A DNA stretch of 43,491 nucleotides from Pseudoxanthomonas sp. GTDB taxonomy: Bacteria > Pseudomonadota > Gammaproteobacteria > Xanthomonadales > Xanthomonadaceae. The stretch is from the NCBI GenBank assembly GCA_017745195.1, contig JAGHZW010000088.1:39056-82546 (forward strand), read 5' to 3'. The position numbers were made by a program, and so were the translations under genes. The notes below the pieces were generated by a model that was not told the origin of the DNA, made no database searches, and saw nothing but the letters and a program-made list of their open reading frames with translations. Below are positions 1 to 7,808 of the stretch, piece after piece (the stretch's first letter is position 1; each line of letters begins with the position of its first letter).

Positions 1-597
1 AGCTGGGACTTCGACATCCTGTGGAACAACGCCGGCATGGGCGAAGCCGGCCCGGTCTGGGAAATCCCGCTGGACCTGGTCCGCAGGAACTACGAAGTGA
101 ACGTGTTCCTGCCGCTGCAGCTGACCCAGGGCGTACTGCGCAAGTGGATCAGCGAAGGCAGTGCCCGCGGCAAGAAGGTGGTGTTCACCTCGTCGATGGG
201 CGGCCTGTTCACCCCGGCCAACTGGGGCACCTACGTCTCCACCAAGCACGCGCTCGAAGCCTTCGCCGAGGCGATGCAGCAGGAGCTGGCGTCCTACGGC
301 GTCAAGGTTCAGACGATCAACCCGGGCGCGTACTACACCGGCTACAACGAGACGATGGCCGACAACCCGTTCCGCTGGCTGGACGACAGCGTCCACTTCA
401 CCCGGCGCGCCGAGCTGCGCAAGGGCTTCGATGATTTCTTCGCCACCCCGGAAGGAAAGATGGACGCGCAGGAAATGATCGATCGCATGATCGAGATCGT
501 CCCGGCCGACACCGGCAAGTTCCGCAACGTCGTGCCGAAAGTGATCGAGGACATGCTCAAGGACCACCAGCTGGCCGCCTGGGAAAACACCATCTGA
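1..597 (+). CDS. SDR family oxidoreductase (5' truncated by window edge)
   Basis: The reading frame is open from base 1, so the gene begins before the window and its Rossmann glycine motif is not visible. Classical short-chain dehydrogenase motifs follow: NNAG at 25-36, a TSS serine region near 187-195, and the catalytic pair of a YVSTK motif, with Tyr at 232-234 and Lys at 244-246. Family knowledge makes it an NAD(P)-dependent alcohol/ketone oxidoreductase; the substrate is unknown. The Met at 37 lies after NNAG and cannot be the true start. It is the first visible member of a co-directional group (SnoaL-like, second SDR, ALDH, EamA exporter). A large GC-rich hairpin starts 7 nt after its stop codon. 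Confidence 0.88.
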   Translation, partial: SWDFDILWNNAGMGEAGPVWEIPLDLVRRNYEVNVFLPLQLTQGVLRKWISEGSARGKKVVFTSSMGGLFTPANWGTYVSTKHALEAFAEAMQQELASYGVKVQTINPGAYYTGYNETMADNPFRWLDDSVHFTRRAELRKGFDDFFATPEGKMDAQEMIDRMIEIVPADTGKFRNVVPKVIEDMLKDHQLAAWENTI

Positions 598-604
598 CGC
601 CTGC

Positions 605-652
605 TCCCGGCCGCGGGGACCGCCGCGTCTCCCGCGCTTCCCGCGGCCGGGA
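605..652. repeat. long GC-rich inverted repeat downstream of the first SDR gene
   Basis: Arms at 605-617 and 640-652 are perfectly complementary over 13 bp (core CCGGCCGCGG), with a loop of about 22 nt that can shorten through extra pairs. No T-tract follows, so it is either a Rho-independent-like stop of poor quality, an mRNA-stabilising 3' hairpin, or a partial attenuator within the operon. It ends 15 nt before the ribosome binding site of the next gene. Confidence 0.6.
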
Positions 653-679
653 TCCTGCTACTCGATCAGGAGATACCTC

Positions 680-1213
680 ATGAATGCACATTCCGCCCTG
701 TTGCCGATGCGGGCCCTGTTGCTGGGCGTCACCGCCGTCGCCGCGCCGTTGGCCTCCATGGCCACCTCCCTGGAAGAACGCCCGTTGCAGGACGAGGCAG
801 CCGCCGACACCGAAATCGTGCGACGGGCCTTCGCCGCCTGGGCCGCGGGTACCGGGGGCCCATACCAGCTGCTGGACGAAGACGCCCGCTGGACCATCGT
901 CGGCCGCTCCGCTGCCGCCGGCGTCTATCCGGACCGCGAGTCGTTCATGCGCGAAGTCATCCGCCCGTTCAACGCGCGCATGCGCGAACCGCTCAAGCCC
1001 ACCATCCGCCGCATCTTCCAAAGCGGCGACACGGTCATCGTGTTCTTCGATGCCCGTGGCTTGGCCCACGACGGGATTCCGTACGAGAACACCTACACCT
1101 GGTACCTGACCATGCGCGACGGACGCATCGCCGCAAGCGTCGCGTTCTTCGACAGCATCGCCTTCGACGAACTCTGGCGTCGCGTACCGCCGGCCGCCGG
1201 ATCCGCGCGCTGA
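680..1213 (+). CDS. secreted SnoaL/NTF2-like domain protein
   Basis: A 177-residue protein. The ATG at 680 is preceded by AGGAG at 668-672 (7-nt spacing). Residues 1 to about 28 look like a Sec signal peptide (Arg11, then a Leu/Val/Ala-rich stretch ending near ASMA). The rest matches the NTF2-like alpha+beta cone fold: an N-terminal helix with FAAWAAG, a DDE-like WTIVG strand, then strands around TVIVFFDARG and YTWYLTMRDGRI. Members of this fold are isomerases, hydrolases or ligand-binding proteins, so no reaction can be assigned. Its position between two dehydrogenase genes suggests that it acts on, or binds, the same small molecule. The putative export is odd beside cytosolic dehydrogenases. 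Confidence 0.78.
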   Translation: MNAHSALLPMRALLLGVTAVAAPLASMATSLEERPLQDEAAADTEIVRRAFAAWAAGTGGPYQLLDEDARWTIVGRSAAAGVYPDRESFMREVIRPFNARMREPLKPTIRRIFQSGDTVIVFFDARGLAHDGIPYENTYTWYLTMRDGRIAASVAFFDSIAFDELWRRVPPAAGSAR

Positions 1214-1269
1214 GCGCGGGCACACCTGACCTCGCCGGGCCCCACGCCCGGCTCCCCTGGAGACCCCCC

Positions 1270-2115
1270 ATGAAGACCTGGTTCATTACCGGCGCTTCGC
1301 GCGGCTTCGGCGCGCGCATCGCCCAGCTGGCCCTGGCGCAGGGCGACAACGTGGTCGCCACCGCGCGCAATCCGCAAACGGTGGTCGAGCGCCTCGGCGC
1401 GCATCCGCGCCTGCTGGCCCTGCCGCTGGACGTGACCGACGAGGCGCAGGCCGTTGCCGCCGCCGCCCGCGCGGTCGAACGCTTCGGCCGCATCGACGTG
1501 CTGCTCAACAATGCCGGCTACGGCCTGCTCGGCGCGGTGGAAGAAGCCAGCGGCGCCGAAGTCGAAGCCCTGTACCGCACCAACGTGTTCGGCCTGCTGG
1601 CGGTGACCCGCGCGGTGCTGCCGCAGATGCGGGCGCGGCGCTCCGGCCGCATCCTCAACATCTCCTCCATCGGTGGCTACCGCGCCGGCGCCGGCTTCGG
1701 CGTGTACTGCTCGACCAAGTTCGCGGTGGAAGGATTGTCCGAGGCGTTGCATGCGGAACTGGCGCCGCTGGGCATCCACGTCACCGTGGTCGAGCCGGGT
1801 TACTTCCGCACCGACTTCCTCGATGCGACCTCGCTGTCGATCGCCGGAAGGGCCATTGCCGACTACAACGCCACCTCTGGAAACGTCCGCAACGTCGCCT
1901 CCGGCCTGAACCACCAGCAGCCCGGCGACCCGGAACGCCTGGCCCGGCTCCTGGTCGCCTTCGCCGAAGAGCCCAATCCTCCGGTCCGCCTGCCGTTGGG
2001 CAGCGACACGGTCGCCGCGATCCGGAAGAAGCACGCGTCCGACGCGGCCATCCTCGCCTCCTGGCACGAGGTGGCGTCATCCACCGATTTCGCCGCCGCC
2101 CCCCTGTCCGCGTGA
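1270..2115 (+). CDS. SDR family oxidoreductase (complete)
   Basis: A 281-residue classical SDR. It carries TGASRGFG (residues 7-14) for the nucleotide, NNAG (80-83), Asn105, the ISS serine region (131-133) and YCSTK (146-150) with the catalytic Tyr and Lys. GGAG at 1258-1261 sits 8 nt before the ATG. The C-terminal extension after residue 185 is typical of the retinol/17-beta-hydroxysteroid-like group often annotated as 'oxidoreductase'. The stop overlaps the GTG of the next gene in GTGA (2112-2115), so the two are probably translationally coupled. A reversible alcohol/carbonyl conversion followed by aldehyde oxidation is a reasonable inference, but the substrate is unknown. Confidence 0.92.
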   Translation: MKTWFITGASRGFGARIAQLALAQGDNVVATARNPQTVVERLGAHPRLLALPLDVTDEAQAVAAAARAVERFGRIDVLLNNAGYGLLGAVEEASGAEVEALYRTNVFGLLAVTRAVLPQMRARRSGRILNISSIGGYRAGAGFGVYCSTKFAVEGLSEALHAELAPLGIHVTVVEPGYFRTDFLDATSLSIAGRAIADYNATSGNVRNVASGLNHQQPGDPERLARLLVAFAEEPNPPVRLPLGSDTVAAIRKKHASDAAILASWHEVASSTDFAAAPLSA

Positions 2116-3575
2116 AGAACTTCCCCATGTCCAATCCCACACCTCTGCCCCGCGTCGACAGCTACATCGATGGACGCTCCGTGCCGCCGGCCGGCGGGCA
2201 GTACTCCGAGAAGATCGACCCGCGCACGGGCACCCGGATCAAGGCCGTTGCGCAAGGACAGGCCGAGGATCTGGTCAGGGCGGCCGCGGCCGCCGCCGCG
2301 GCGCAGGTGGCCTGGCGCGACATGCGCCCGTCCGAGCGCGGACGCATCCTGGTCGAGCTTGGCCGGGTGATCCGCGCCAACGGCGAGCTGCTTGGGCGGA
2401 TCGAAAGCCAGGAAACGGGCAAACCCGCCGGGCACATGCCCGCATTGATCGATCTCGTCGCCCAGTTCTTCGAGTTCTACGGCGGCATCGTCAACGTGGG
2501 CGATGGCGAGCTCATCAACCAGGGACCGGGCTACCACGTCTATACACGCCGCGATCCGTTCGGCGTGATCGGCGTCATCCTTCCCTGGAACGCGCCGCTG
2601 CACCAGGCCGCGCGGGCGATCGCACCGGCGCTGGCGGCAGGCAACGGCGTGGTCGCCAAGCCCTCGGAGTACACGCCCGGTTCGCTGGTCGAGCTGGCGC
2701 GGCTTGCGGTCGAAGAAGCAGGCCTGCCGGCCGGGCTGTTCAACGTCGTGCTCGGCCGCGGACAGGTGATCGGGCCGGCGATGGTCGCGCATCCGGCGAT
2801 CCAGAAGATCTCGCTGACCGGAAGCGGCCGCGCCGGACAGGAGCTGGGTCGGCTGGCCGCCGACCGGTTCCTGCCGCTGACCCTCGAACTGGGCGGCAAG
2901 TCGGCCAACATCGTGTTCGACGATGCCGACCTGGAAGCCGCGGTCGCCGGTTCGGTACGCGCGTTCACCTGGAACAGCGGGCAGTGGTGCGCCGCCGGCA
3001 CGCGGCTGCTGGTCCAGCGCGACATCCACGACGCCTTCGTCCGGAAGCTGGTGGCACGCGTCGCCGAGTTGAAGGTCGGCCCCGAGGACGACGCCACCTC
3101 CGGTCCGATCACCACCCGCGCGCAGTACGAGAAGATCCAGACCTACTTCGACATCGCCATCGCCGAAGGCCTCACCTGCGCGATCGGCGGCAAGGTCCTG
3201 AGCGGCGTTCGCTACGGCAATGGCTGGTACGTCGCGCCGACGGTCTACACCGGCGTCAGCAATGACGATGCCCTGGCCCGTGAGGAGATCTTCGGCCCGG
3301 TGGTGGTGATCCCGTTCGACGACGAGGCCAACGCGGTCCGGATCGCCAACGACAGTGAGTTCGGCCTGGCCGCCGGCATCTGGAGCCGCGATGTCGGCCG
3401 GGTGCATCGCGTCGCCGCGCGACTGGATGCCGGGCGGATTGTCGTCAATGAATACGGTGGCGGCTTCGTGCAGACCCCGTGCGGGGGTTTCCGGTCCAGC
3501 GGCTACGGTCGCGAGCAGGGGATCGAGGCGCTGGGCCACTACAGCCAGACCAAGTCGGTCATCGTCAGGCTCTGA
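2112..3575 (+). CDS. NAD(P)-dependent aldehyde dehydrogenase
   Basis: A 487-residue ALDH superfamily enzyme that oxidises an aldehyde to the acid. Key residues, in GTG-start numbering: Asn160 in PWNAPL, the general base Glu259 in LELGGKS, and the nucleophile Cys293 in GQWCAAG. The EIFGPV motif near residue 395 and the C-terminal GGFRSSGYGRE signature are also present. The GTG at 2112 gives the 4-nt overlap with the upstream SDR; an ATG at 2127 is an alternative start 5 codons in, and neither has a strong Shine-Dalgarno. The next gene starts 2 nt after the stop. Length and motifs are complete. The neighbours suggest an alcohol-to-aldehyde-to-acid sequence. Confidence 0.95.
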   Translation: MKNFPMSNPTPLPRVDSYIDGRSVPPAGGQYSEKIDPRTGTRIKAVAQGQAEDLVRAAAAAAAAQVAWRDMRPSERGRILVELGRVIRANGELLGRIESQETGKPAGHMPALIDLVAQFFEFYGGIVNVGDGELINQGPGYHVYTRRDPFGVIGVILPWNAPLHQAARAIAPALAAGNGVVAKPSEYTPGSLVELARLAVEEAGLPAGLFNVVLGRGQVIGPAMVAHPAIQKISLTGSGRAGQELGRLAADRFLPLTLELGGKSANIVFDDADLEAAVAGSVRAFTWNSGQWCAAGTRLLVQRDIHDAFVRKLVARVAELKVGPEDDATSGPITTRAQYEKIQTYFDIAIAEGLTCAIGGKVLSGVRYGNGWYVAPTVYTGVSNDDALAREEIFGPVVVIPFDDEANAVRIANDSEFGLAAGIWSRDVGRVHRVAARLDAGRIVVNEYGGGFVQTPCGGFRSSGYGREQGIEALGHYSQTKSVIVRL

Positions 3576-3577
3576 CC

Positions 3578-4558
3578 ATGCCTGCGCCTGCATCCACCGG
3601 TGAGATGGCGGAACCCAATCGCGCGCGCGCGCGGGCAGGAATCGCCTACGGCCTTGGCGCCTCCCTGATCTGGGGTGGCTATATCGCGGTGACTTACCAG
3701 GGGACCGGCGCCGGCCTGGATGCGGCCGACCTCGCGTTCCTGCGCTACGCGATCGCCGGACTGCTGCTGTTGCCGTGGCTGCTGCGCCACGACCCGCTCC
3801 GGCTCGCCGGTATCGGCTGGCGCCGCGGCATCGTGCTCGCCTTTCTGGCCGGGCCGCCCTTCGTGTTCATCGGTGCGTCGGGGTTCGCGTTCGCACCGCT
3901 CGCCCACAGCGCTGTGATCCAGCTGGGAGCGGTCACGCTGATGGGCATCGTGTTGTCGGCAGTGATCGCCCACGAGCGCCAGGGACGGCGCCGCGCGGCG
4001 GGGCTCGCGGTGATCGTCGCCGGACTTGCGGTGATTGCGGGGCCCGGCCTGCTCGACGGCGGCTCGCAGGTGTGGAAGGGCGACCTGATGTTCTTCACCG
4101 CTGGAACCATGTGGGCGCTGTTCACCGTGTTCCAGCGCCGCTGGCAGGCGCCAGCCTTGGCGGCCACGGCCGTGGTCTCGGTGCTGTCCGGCCTGGTCTA
4201 TGCGCCGCTGTACCTGGCCTGGCGCGGTGTTTCCCGGCTTGCGGACGTCGCGCCGACGGTCGTGCTCGGCCAGGCGGTGATGCTCGGTGTGCTGTCCGGT
4301 GTCGTGGCCCTGTTCGCCTTCGGCCGCACCGTCGAGCACCTGGGGCCTGGGCGGGCCTCGCTGTTCCCCGCACTGGCGCCGGGCGTCGCCATCCTGATCG
4401 GCATACCGCTCGCCGGCACGGTCCCGACGGCATGGCAGGTCACCGGTTTGCTGGTGCTGTCTTCCGGCCTGCTGCAGGCGATCCAGGCGAGCCCGCGGCG
4501 CGAGCCACACCGGCGAGAAACGACAGCCTGCACTAGAGGCTGCGGCGGTACGCGGTAG
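3578..4558 (+). CDS. EamA/DMT-family transporter (RhaT/YdcZ-like exporter)
   Basis: 326 residues if started at the ATG 2 nt after the ALDH stop; an in-frame ATG at 3605 is possible. About ten hydrophobic segments are visible, arranged as two EamA halves (roughly residues 20-145 and 165-300). The first half begins with a GLGASLIWGGY-like helix typical of drug/metabolite exporters, and the second half repeats the pattern (FTAGTMWALFTVFQRRW). Such proteins export amino acids, nucleosides or toxic metabolites through the inner membrane. Here it probably handles the substrate or product of the preceding dehydrogenases. The 3' end overlaps the convergent AraC gene by 26 nt. Confidence 0.85.
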   Translation: MPAPASTGEMAEPNRARARAGIAYGLGASLIWGGYIAVTYQGTGAGLDAADLAFLRYAIAGLLLLPWLLRHDPLRLAGIGWRRGIVLAFLAGPPFVFIGASGFAFAPLAHSAVIQLGAVTLMGIVLSAVIAHERQGRRRAAGLAVIVAGLAVIAGPGLLDGGSQVWKGDLMFFTAGTMWALFTVFQRRWQAPALAATAVVSVLSGLVYAPLYLAWRGVSRLADVAPTVVLGQAVMLGVLSGVVALFAFGRTVEHLGPGRASLFPALAPGVAILIGIPLAGTVPTAWQVTGLLVLSSGLLQAIQASPRREPHRRETTACTRGCGGTR

Positions 4559-5453
4559 GCGTAGCGCCGGTGACCTTGCGGAAACTGGCGGCGAAGGACG
4601 ACGGCGTTTCGTAGCCCACGGCCAGCGCCACGTGGGTGATCGGCAGCTGGAGATCGGCGAGCAGCTGTTGTGCGCGCTCGATGCGCAGGCGCACCAGCCA
4701 TTCGTGCGGAGTCGTTCCCGTGGCCTGGCGGAATACCGTGCAGAAATGGAAGCGGGTCATGCCGAGCAGTCCGGCCAGATCGTCAAGGCCGATCGGCGCC
4801 CCCAGGTGTCCGCGCATGTAGTCGGTGACCTTGCGCACCTGCCAGGCGGCCAGCCCGCGCCGGGGACCGCTGTCCGACAGCGCGCGATACGTCGAATGAC
4901 CGCGAACCAGCTGCGTGCACAGCAGGTCGGTGGCCTGCTCGACGAACAGCCTTGAGGACGGGTCGCCGGCATGCGCTTCCCGGCCCAGCATCTCCATCAT
5001 GCGCGCCGCGATCGGATCGTCGAACCCGACCCGCGGCACCAGGTCGAGGTCGCCACCGGTGGCGAGCTGCGCGGCACTGGCGAGCAGGCGTTCTTCAGGC
5101 AGGAACACGTGCGACACGCCGATGGGACCGGCGATGTCCCAGTTGCCGTCGTGGCCATGGGGAATGATGGTGATCGAGCCGGGGCGCGTGGTGGACAGCA
5201 GGCGCTCGCCACCGGTGCGCCACAGGATCTCCTGCGGTTCGCCGTAGTAGGTGATGACGACATGGCCATCCATGGCCGGCAGGTAGTTGTGCAGCGCGCC
5301 GTGTCCCCAGGGCCGGGTCAGGCGCGTATGGCTGCGAAGCGCCGCCTCCTCGACCGGCGGCGCCTGGTCGAGGATGCGCGCGAGTTCGCTGGCGGCATCG
5401 CCATAGGTGGCAGCTTCGGTCACCCTGGTTTTCCTGATCCGCGAGATCTGCAT
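4533..5453 (-). CDS. AraC-family transcriptional regulator
   Basis: 306 residues from the ATG at 5453, which has GGAG 8 nt upstream; a GTG at 5462 would add 3 residues. The N-terminal half (about 1-190) is a cupin-like effector domain, recognisable by the strand pattern around VVITYYGEP and GSITIIPHGHDGNWDI. The C-terminal about 100 residues hold two helix-turn-helix motifs: DDLAGLLGMTRFHFCTVF, then ITHVALAVGYETPSSFAASF and the family-typical tail TGATPTAYRR. It is convergent with the dehydrogenase/exporter operon and overlaps its 3' end by 26 nt. Control of that operon is plausible by proximity, but its promoter lies left of the window, so no operator could be examined. Confidence 0.92.
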   Translation of the reverse strand: MQISRIRKTRVTEAATYGDAASELARILDQAPPVEEAALRSHTRLTRPWGHGALHNYLPAMDGHVVITYYGEPQEILWRTGGERLLSTTRPGSITIIPHGHDGNWDIAGPIGVSHVFLPEERLLASAAQLATGGDLDLVPRVGFDDPIAARMMEMLGREAHAGDPSSRLFVEQATDLLCTQLVRGHSTYRALSDSGPRRGLAAWQVRKVTDYMRGHLGAPIGLDDLAGLLGMTRFHFCTVFRQATGTTPHEWLVRLRIERAQQLLADLQLPITHVALAVGYETPSSFAASFRKVTGATPTAYRRSL

Positions 5454-5893
5454 ACAGCCCACTCCGGCGCGTCAGCCGCGCGCGGCAACAACGTCATGGC
5501 GCGAAAGCCCGGAGGATACCGGCCTGTCGCGGATCGATGCAGGTCTTTCCGTGCTCCGATCGCGCGGTGTCCCGCACCGGCGTCGATCCCTCCGGCGATC
5601 CGCGTTCCGGAAGGTGCGGCCGGGGCCATGGGAATGATGTTGCGGGCATCGCGCGTGTCCGAAGTGCACGACCTCCACGTTGCGCCCTGCAACCGGGCGC
5701 TCCTGCGTGATCCAGGAAACGGACGTTGTCGTCGCGTTGCTCGCCACAACGCGCCAGTTCCGTGATGGCACGCCTAATTTATGTACCGGTCAGTTTGATA
5801 TTCAGGCTGGATTGGGGCTTGCCCCGAATAATTGCGTGCACCGACCGGGGTAATGGTCGGAAAAACATAAACGACATAGAGGTCGATAGAACA
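5454..5893. other. intergenic/leader region between AraC gene and ax21
   Basis: About 440 nt without a convincing gene. The left 300 nt are GC-rich, with only short random frames. From about 5770 onward the base composition becomes AT-richer (TTTGATA near 5803, AATAATT near 5827, AAAAACATAAACGACATA near 5860), as expected of a promoter and leader for the plus-strand gene. Two small dyads lie there: GGGGC/GCCCC at 5814-5825 and CCGACC/GGTCGG at 5841-5860. No exact -35/-10 pair can be assigned with confidence. Confidence 0.5.
5841..5860 (+). promoter_or_regulatory. stem-loop in the ax21 leader
   Basis: CCGACC (5841-5846) and GGTCGG (5855-5860) form a 6-bp stem with an 8-nt loop, about 33 nt before the start codon. 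It could be an operator dyad or a 5' UTR hairpin affecting mRNA stability. The position is seen directly; the role is inferred. Confidence 0.4.
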
Positions 5894-6448
5894 ATGAAGA
5901 AGTCCCTGCTTGCCCTGACCCTGCTGGTTGCCGCCCCGTTCGCCGCTTCGGCCGCCGAGGGCGTGTCCTACAACTACGTCGAGGGCGGTTACGCCGCGAC
6001 CAACACCGACGGCGCCGACGCCGACGGCTGGGGCCTGAACGGCTCCGTCGCCATCGCCCCGAACTTCCACCTGTTCGGTGGCTACAGCAACCAGGAGATC
6101 GACGACACCTCGATCGACTTCGACCAGTGGCGCGTCGGCGTGGGCTACAACCGCGAGATCGCCCCGGCGGCCGACCTGGTCACCCGCGTGGCGTACGAGA
6201 AGTTCGACGCCGGCCGTGGCTTCGACTACGACGGCTGGAGCGCCGAGGTCGGCGTGCGCGGCGCGCTGCACCCGAACTTCGAAGGCTACGTGATGGCCGG
6301 CTACGAAGACGGCGACAACTACGACGGCGAGTTCTACGGTCGCGTCGGCGCCCAGGCCAAGTTCAACCAGAACTGGGGCGTGACCGGTGACGTGAAGTTC
6401 ATCGACGGCGACACCCAGTGGTTCGTCGGCCCGCGCTTCAGCTGGTAA
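5894..6448 (+). CDS. ax21: Ax21-family outer membrane beta-barrel protein
   Basis: 184 residues. A textbook signal peptide (MKKSLLALTLL...ASA, cleavage near residue 20) is followed by GVSYNYVEGGY, alternating amphipathic strands with many Asp/Gly/Tyr, and the C-terminal WFVGPRFSW ending in an aromatic residue, the hallmark of BAM-inserted barrels. From memory of the family, the pattern matches Xanthomonas/Stenotrophomonas Ax21 along its length (DADGW-LNGSVAI-PNFH, WRVGVGYNREIAP). Ax21 is a surface and outer-membrane-vesicle protein linked to quorum sensing; earlier claims that it triggers rice XA21 immunity were withdrawn. The ATG lies at the end of an AT-rich leader without a strong Shine-Dalgarno. 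It is monocistronic, bounded by two 3' hairpins. Confidence 0.9.
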   Translation: MKKSLLALTLLVAAPFAASAAEGVSYNYVEGGYAATNTDGADADGWGLNGSVAIAPNFHLFGGYSNQEIDDTSIDFDQWRVGVGYNREIAPAADLVTRVAYEKFDAGRGFDYDGWSAEVGVRGALHPNFEGYVMAGYEDGDNYDGEFYGRVGAQAKFNQNWGVTGDVKFIDGDTQWFVGPRFSW

Positions 6449-6464
6449 GCGACACGAGTGCAAA

Positions 6465-6508
6465 AAGCCGGGAGCGGTCCTCTCTCTCCCCGTCCCCGGC
6501 TTGTTTTA
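6465..6508 (+). terminator. first hairpin after ax21
   Basis: AAGCCGGG (6465-6472) pairs with CCCGGCTT (6495-6502), followed by GTTTT. The 8-bp stem has a 22-nt loop containing a CT-repeat. Probably a weak terminator or 3' stabiliser 16 nt after the ax21 stop. Confidence 0.65.
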
Positions 6509-6539
6509 CTGGCGTGCTCCCTCCCTCCACGCCAGCCCG

Positions 6540-6568
6540 GAGCCCGGCGCAAGCCGGGCTCTTTTTTT
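6540..6568 (+). terminator. strong intrinsic terminator of ax21
   Basis: GAGCCCGG (6540-6547) and CCGGGCTC (6554-6561) form a perfect 8-bp stem with a 6-nt loop, followed directly by seven T (6562-6568). This is the classical Rho-independent form and insulates the following regulator gene. Confidence 0.92.
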
Positions 6569-6789
6569 GTCCGCATGAAACCGGCCTGGACGAGCACGCA
6601 TAGGCGAAACACTCATGTGCTCATGACCAAGCGGCATCCGTCCTCAGGATGTGCACACGACCCGCTGTGACAGACTGCAGTGGCCGGCATGTCCTGCTGC
6701 AACAGGCCCAGCGCACGCCACCGGGGAGTGGCAAGGGCCGCTCGAAGCAGCTGCATCGCCGCGCACCGCCCCAAGTCACCCCGCCGCCG

Positions 6790-7785
6790 ATGACCCTGGT
6801 CCAGCTCCGCTACTTCATCACTATCGTCGATTCGGGGCTGAACATCACCGTGGCTGCCAAGAAGGTGCACGCCACGCAGTCAAGCCTGTCCAAACAGATA
6901 AAGCAGCTGGAGGACGAACTCGGATTCCTCCTGTTCACCCGCCGTGCGCGCAGCCTCACCGCGCTGACACCGGCGGCGACGCGCGTACTCGAACACGCGC
7001 GTCCTTTGCTGGCGCATGCCGGCAACATCCGTGCGCTCAGCCAGAACCTGAGGCGCGAAACCGAAGGCGAACTGCACATCGCCACGACCCACACGCAGGC
7101 GCGCCACGTGCTGCCGTCGATGCTGGCGCGGCTCAAGCGCAGCTATCCCAAGGTGGCCATGCACCTGGCGCCCGGTGGCGATGGTGAATCGCTGGCACGG
7201 CTGGCACGGGGCGAAGCCGACCTGGCCATCGTCAGCAGCAGCGGCGTGCCGCCGCAGGCCGATATCCGCCTGCCGCTGTTCCACTGGGAGCGGGTGGTGC
7301 TGGTTCCCGCCCGCCACCGCCTCACCCGGCTGGGCAGGCCATTGCAGCTGGAAGACCTGTCGCACTACCCGCTGGTCAGCTACGAATCCAGCCGCGAACG
7401 CACCTCCTCGCTGCAACGCGCCTTCGATGCGGCGGGCCTGACCCCGCAGATCGCGATGACCGCCCGCGATGCCGACCTCATTGCCACCTACGTACGCAAC
7501 GGTCTGGGCATCGGCGTGGTCGCGGAGATGGCGGTGGACGCAGTAGGTGGCGACGACCTGGTGGTCCTGCCGAGCGAGCACCTGCTGCCGACGTGCACGA
7601 CCTGGCTGCTGTTGCGCCGCGACCGCCTTCTGCGCGACCACACCGTGGACCTGATCGCGCAGATGCTGCCCGGTGCCGACGCGCGCAGCGTGCGCCGCGC
7701 GATCGAGGCCGCCAGCGACGAGGTGGCGCCGGTCGTGCCGCACTGGCGCGATCCGGACAACCCGTTCGTGCGACGGAACCGCTGA
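6790..7785 (+). CDS. cysB: CysB-family LysR-type transcriptional regulator
   Basis: 331 residues from ATG 6790. An upstream in-frame ATG at 6649 would add 47 low-complexity residues not expected in the family; no Shine-Dalgarno supports 6790, so the start rests on homology. The winged HTH spans 1-60. The effector domain holds ATTHTQAR with Thr100, Thr102 and Gln103, the CysB sulfate-contact positions, followed by HW.R, YPLV.Y, and AGLTP..A.T.RDADLI..YVRNGLGIGV. In enteric CysB these sense sulfate/thiosulfate versus O-acetylserine and control sulfur assimilation. Position 149 is Ser rather than Thr, and the place of Thr202 seems to hold Glu. It faces the envelope redox operon with 23 nt between stop codons. 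Confidence 0.82.
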   Translation: MTLVQLRYFITIVDSGLNITVAAKKVHATQSSLSKQIKQLEDELGFLLFTRRARSLTALTPAATRVLEHARPLLAHAGNIRALSQNLRRETEGELHIATTHTQARHVLPSMLARLKRSYPKVAMHLAPGGDGESLARLARGEADLAIVSSSGVPPQADIRLPLFHWERVVLVPARHRLTRLGRPLQLEDLSHYPLVSYESSRERTSSLQRAFDAAGLTPQIAMTARDADLIATYVRNGLGIGVVAEMAVDAVGGDDLVVLPSEHLLPTCTTWLLLRRDRLLRDHTVDLIAQMLPGADARSVRRAIEAASDEVAPVVPHWRDPDNPFVRRNR

Positions 7786-7808
7786 GTCGTCCGGGCGCGA
7801 GGCCCGCG

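Noticed and set aside
37-597. Start of the first SDR at the Met at position 37
   Set aside because: The NNAG motif lies upstream at 25-36 in the same open frame, so the gene begins outside the window.
6649-6789. Upstream ATG giving the CysB-like protein 47 extra residues
   Set aside because: The added segment is low in complexity and precedes the exact family N-terminus; LysR regulators start at the HTH domain.
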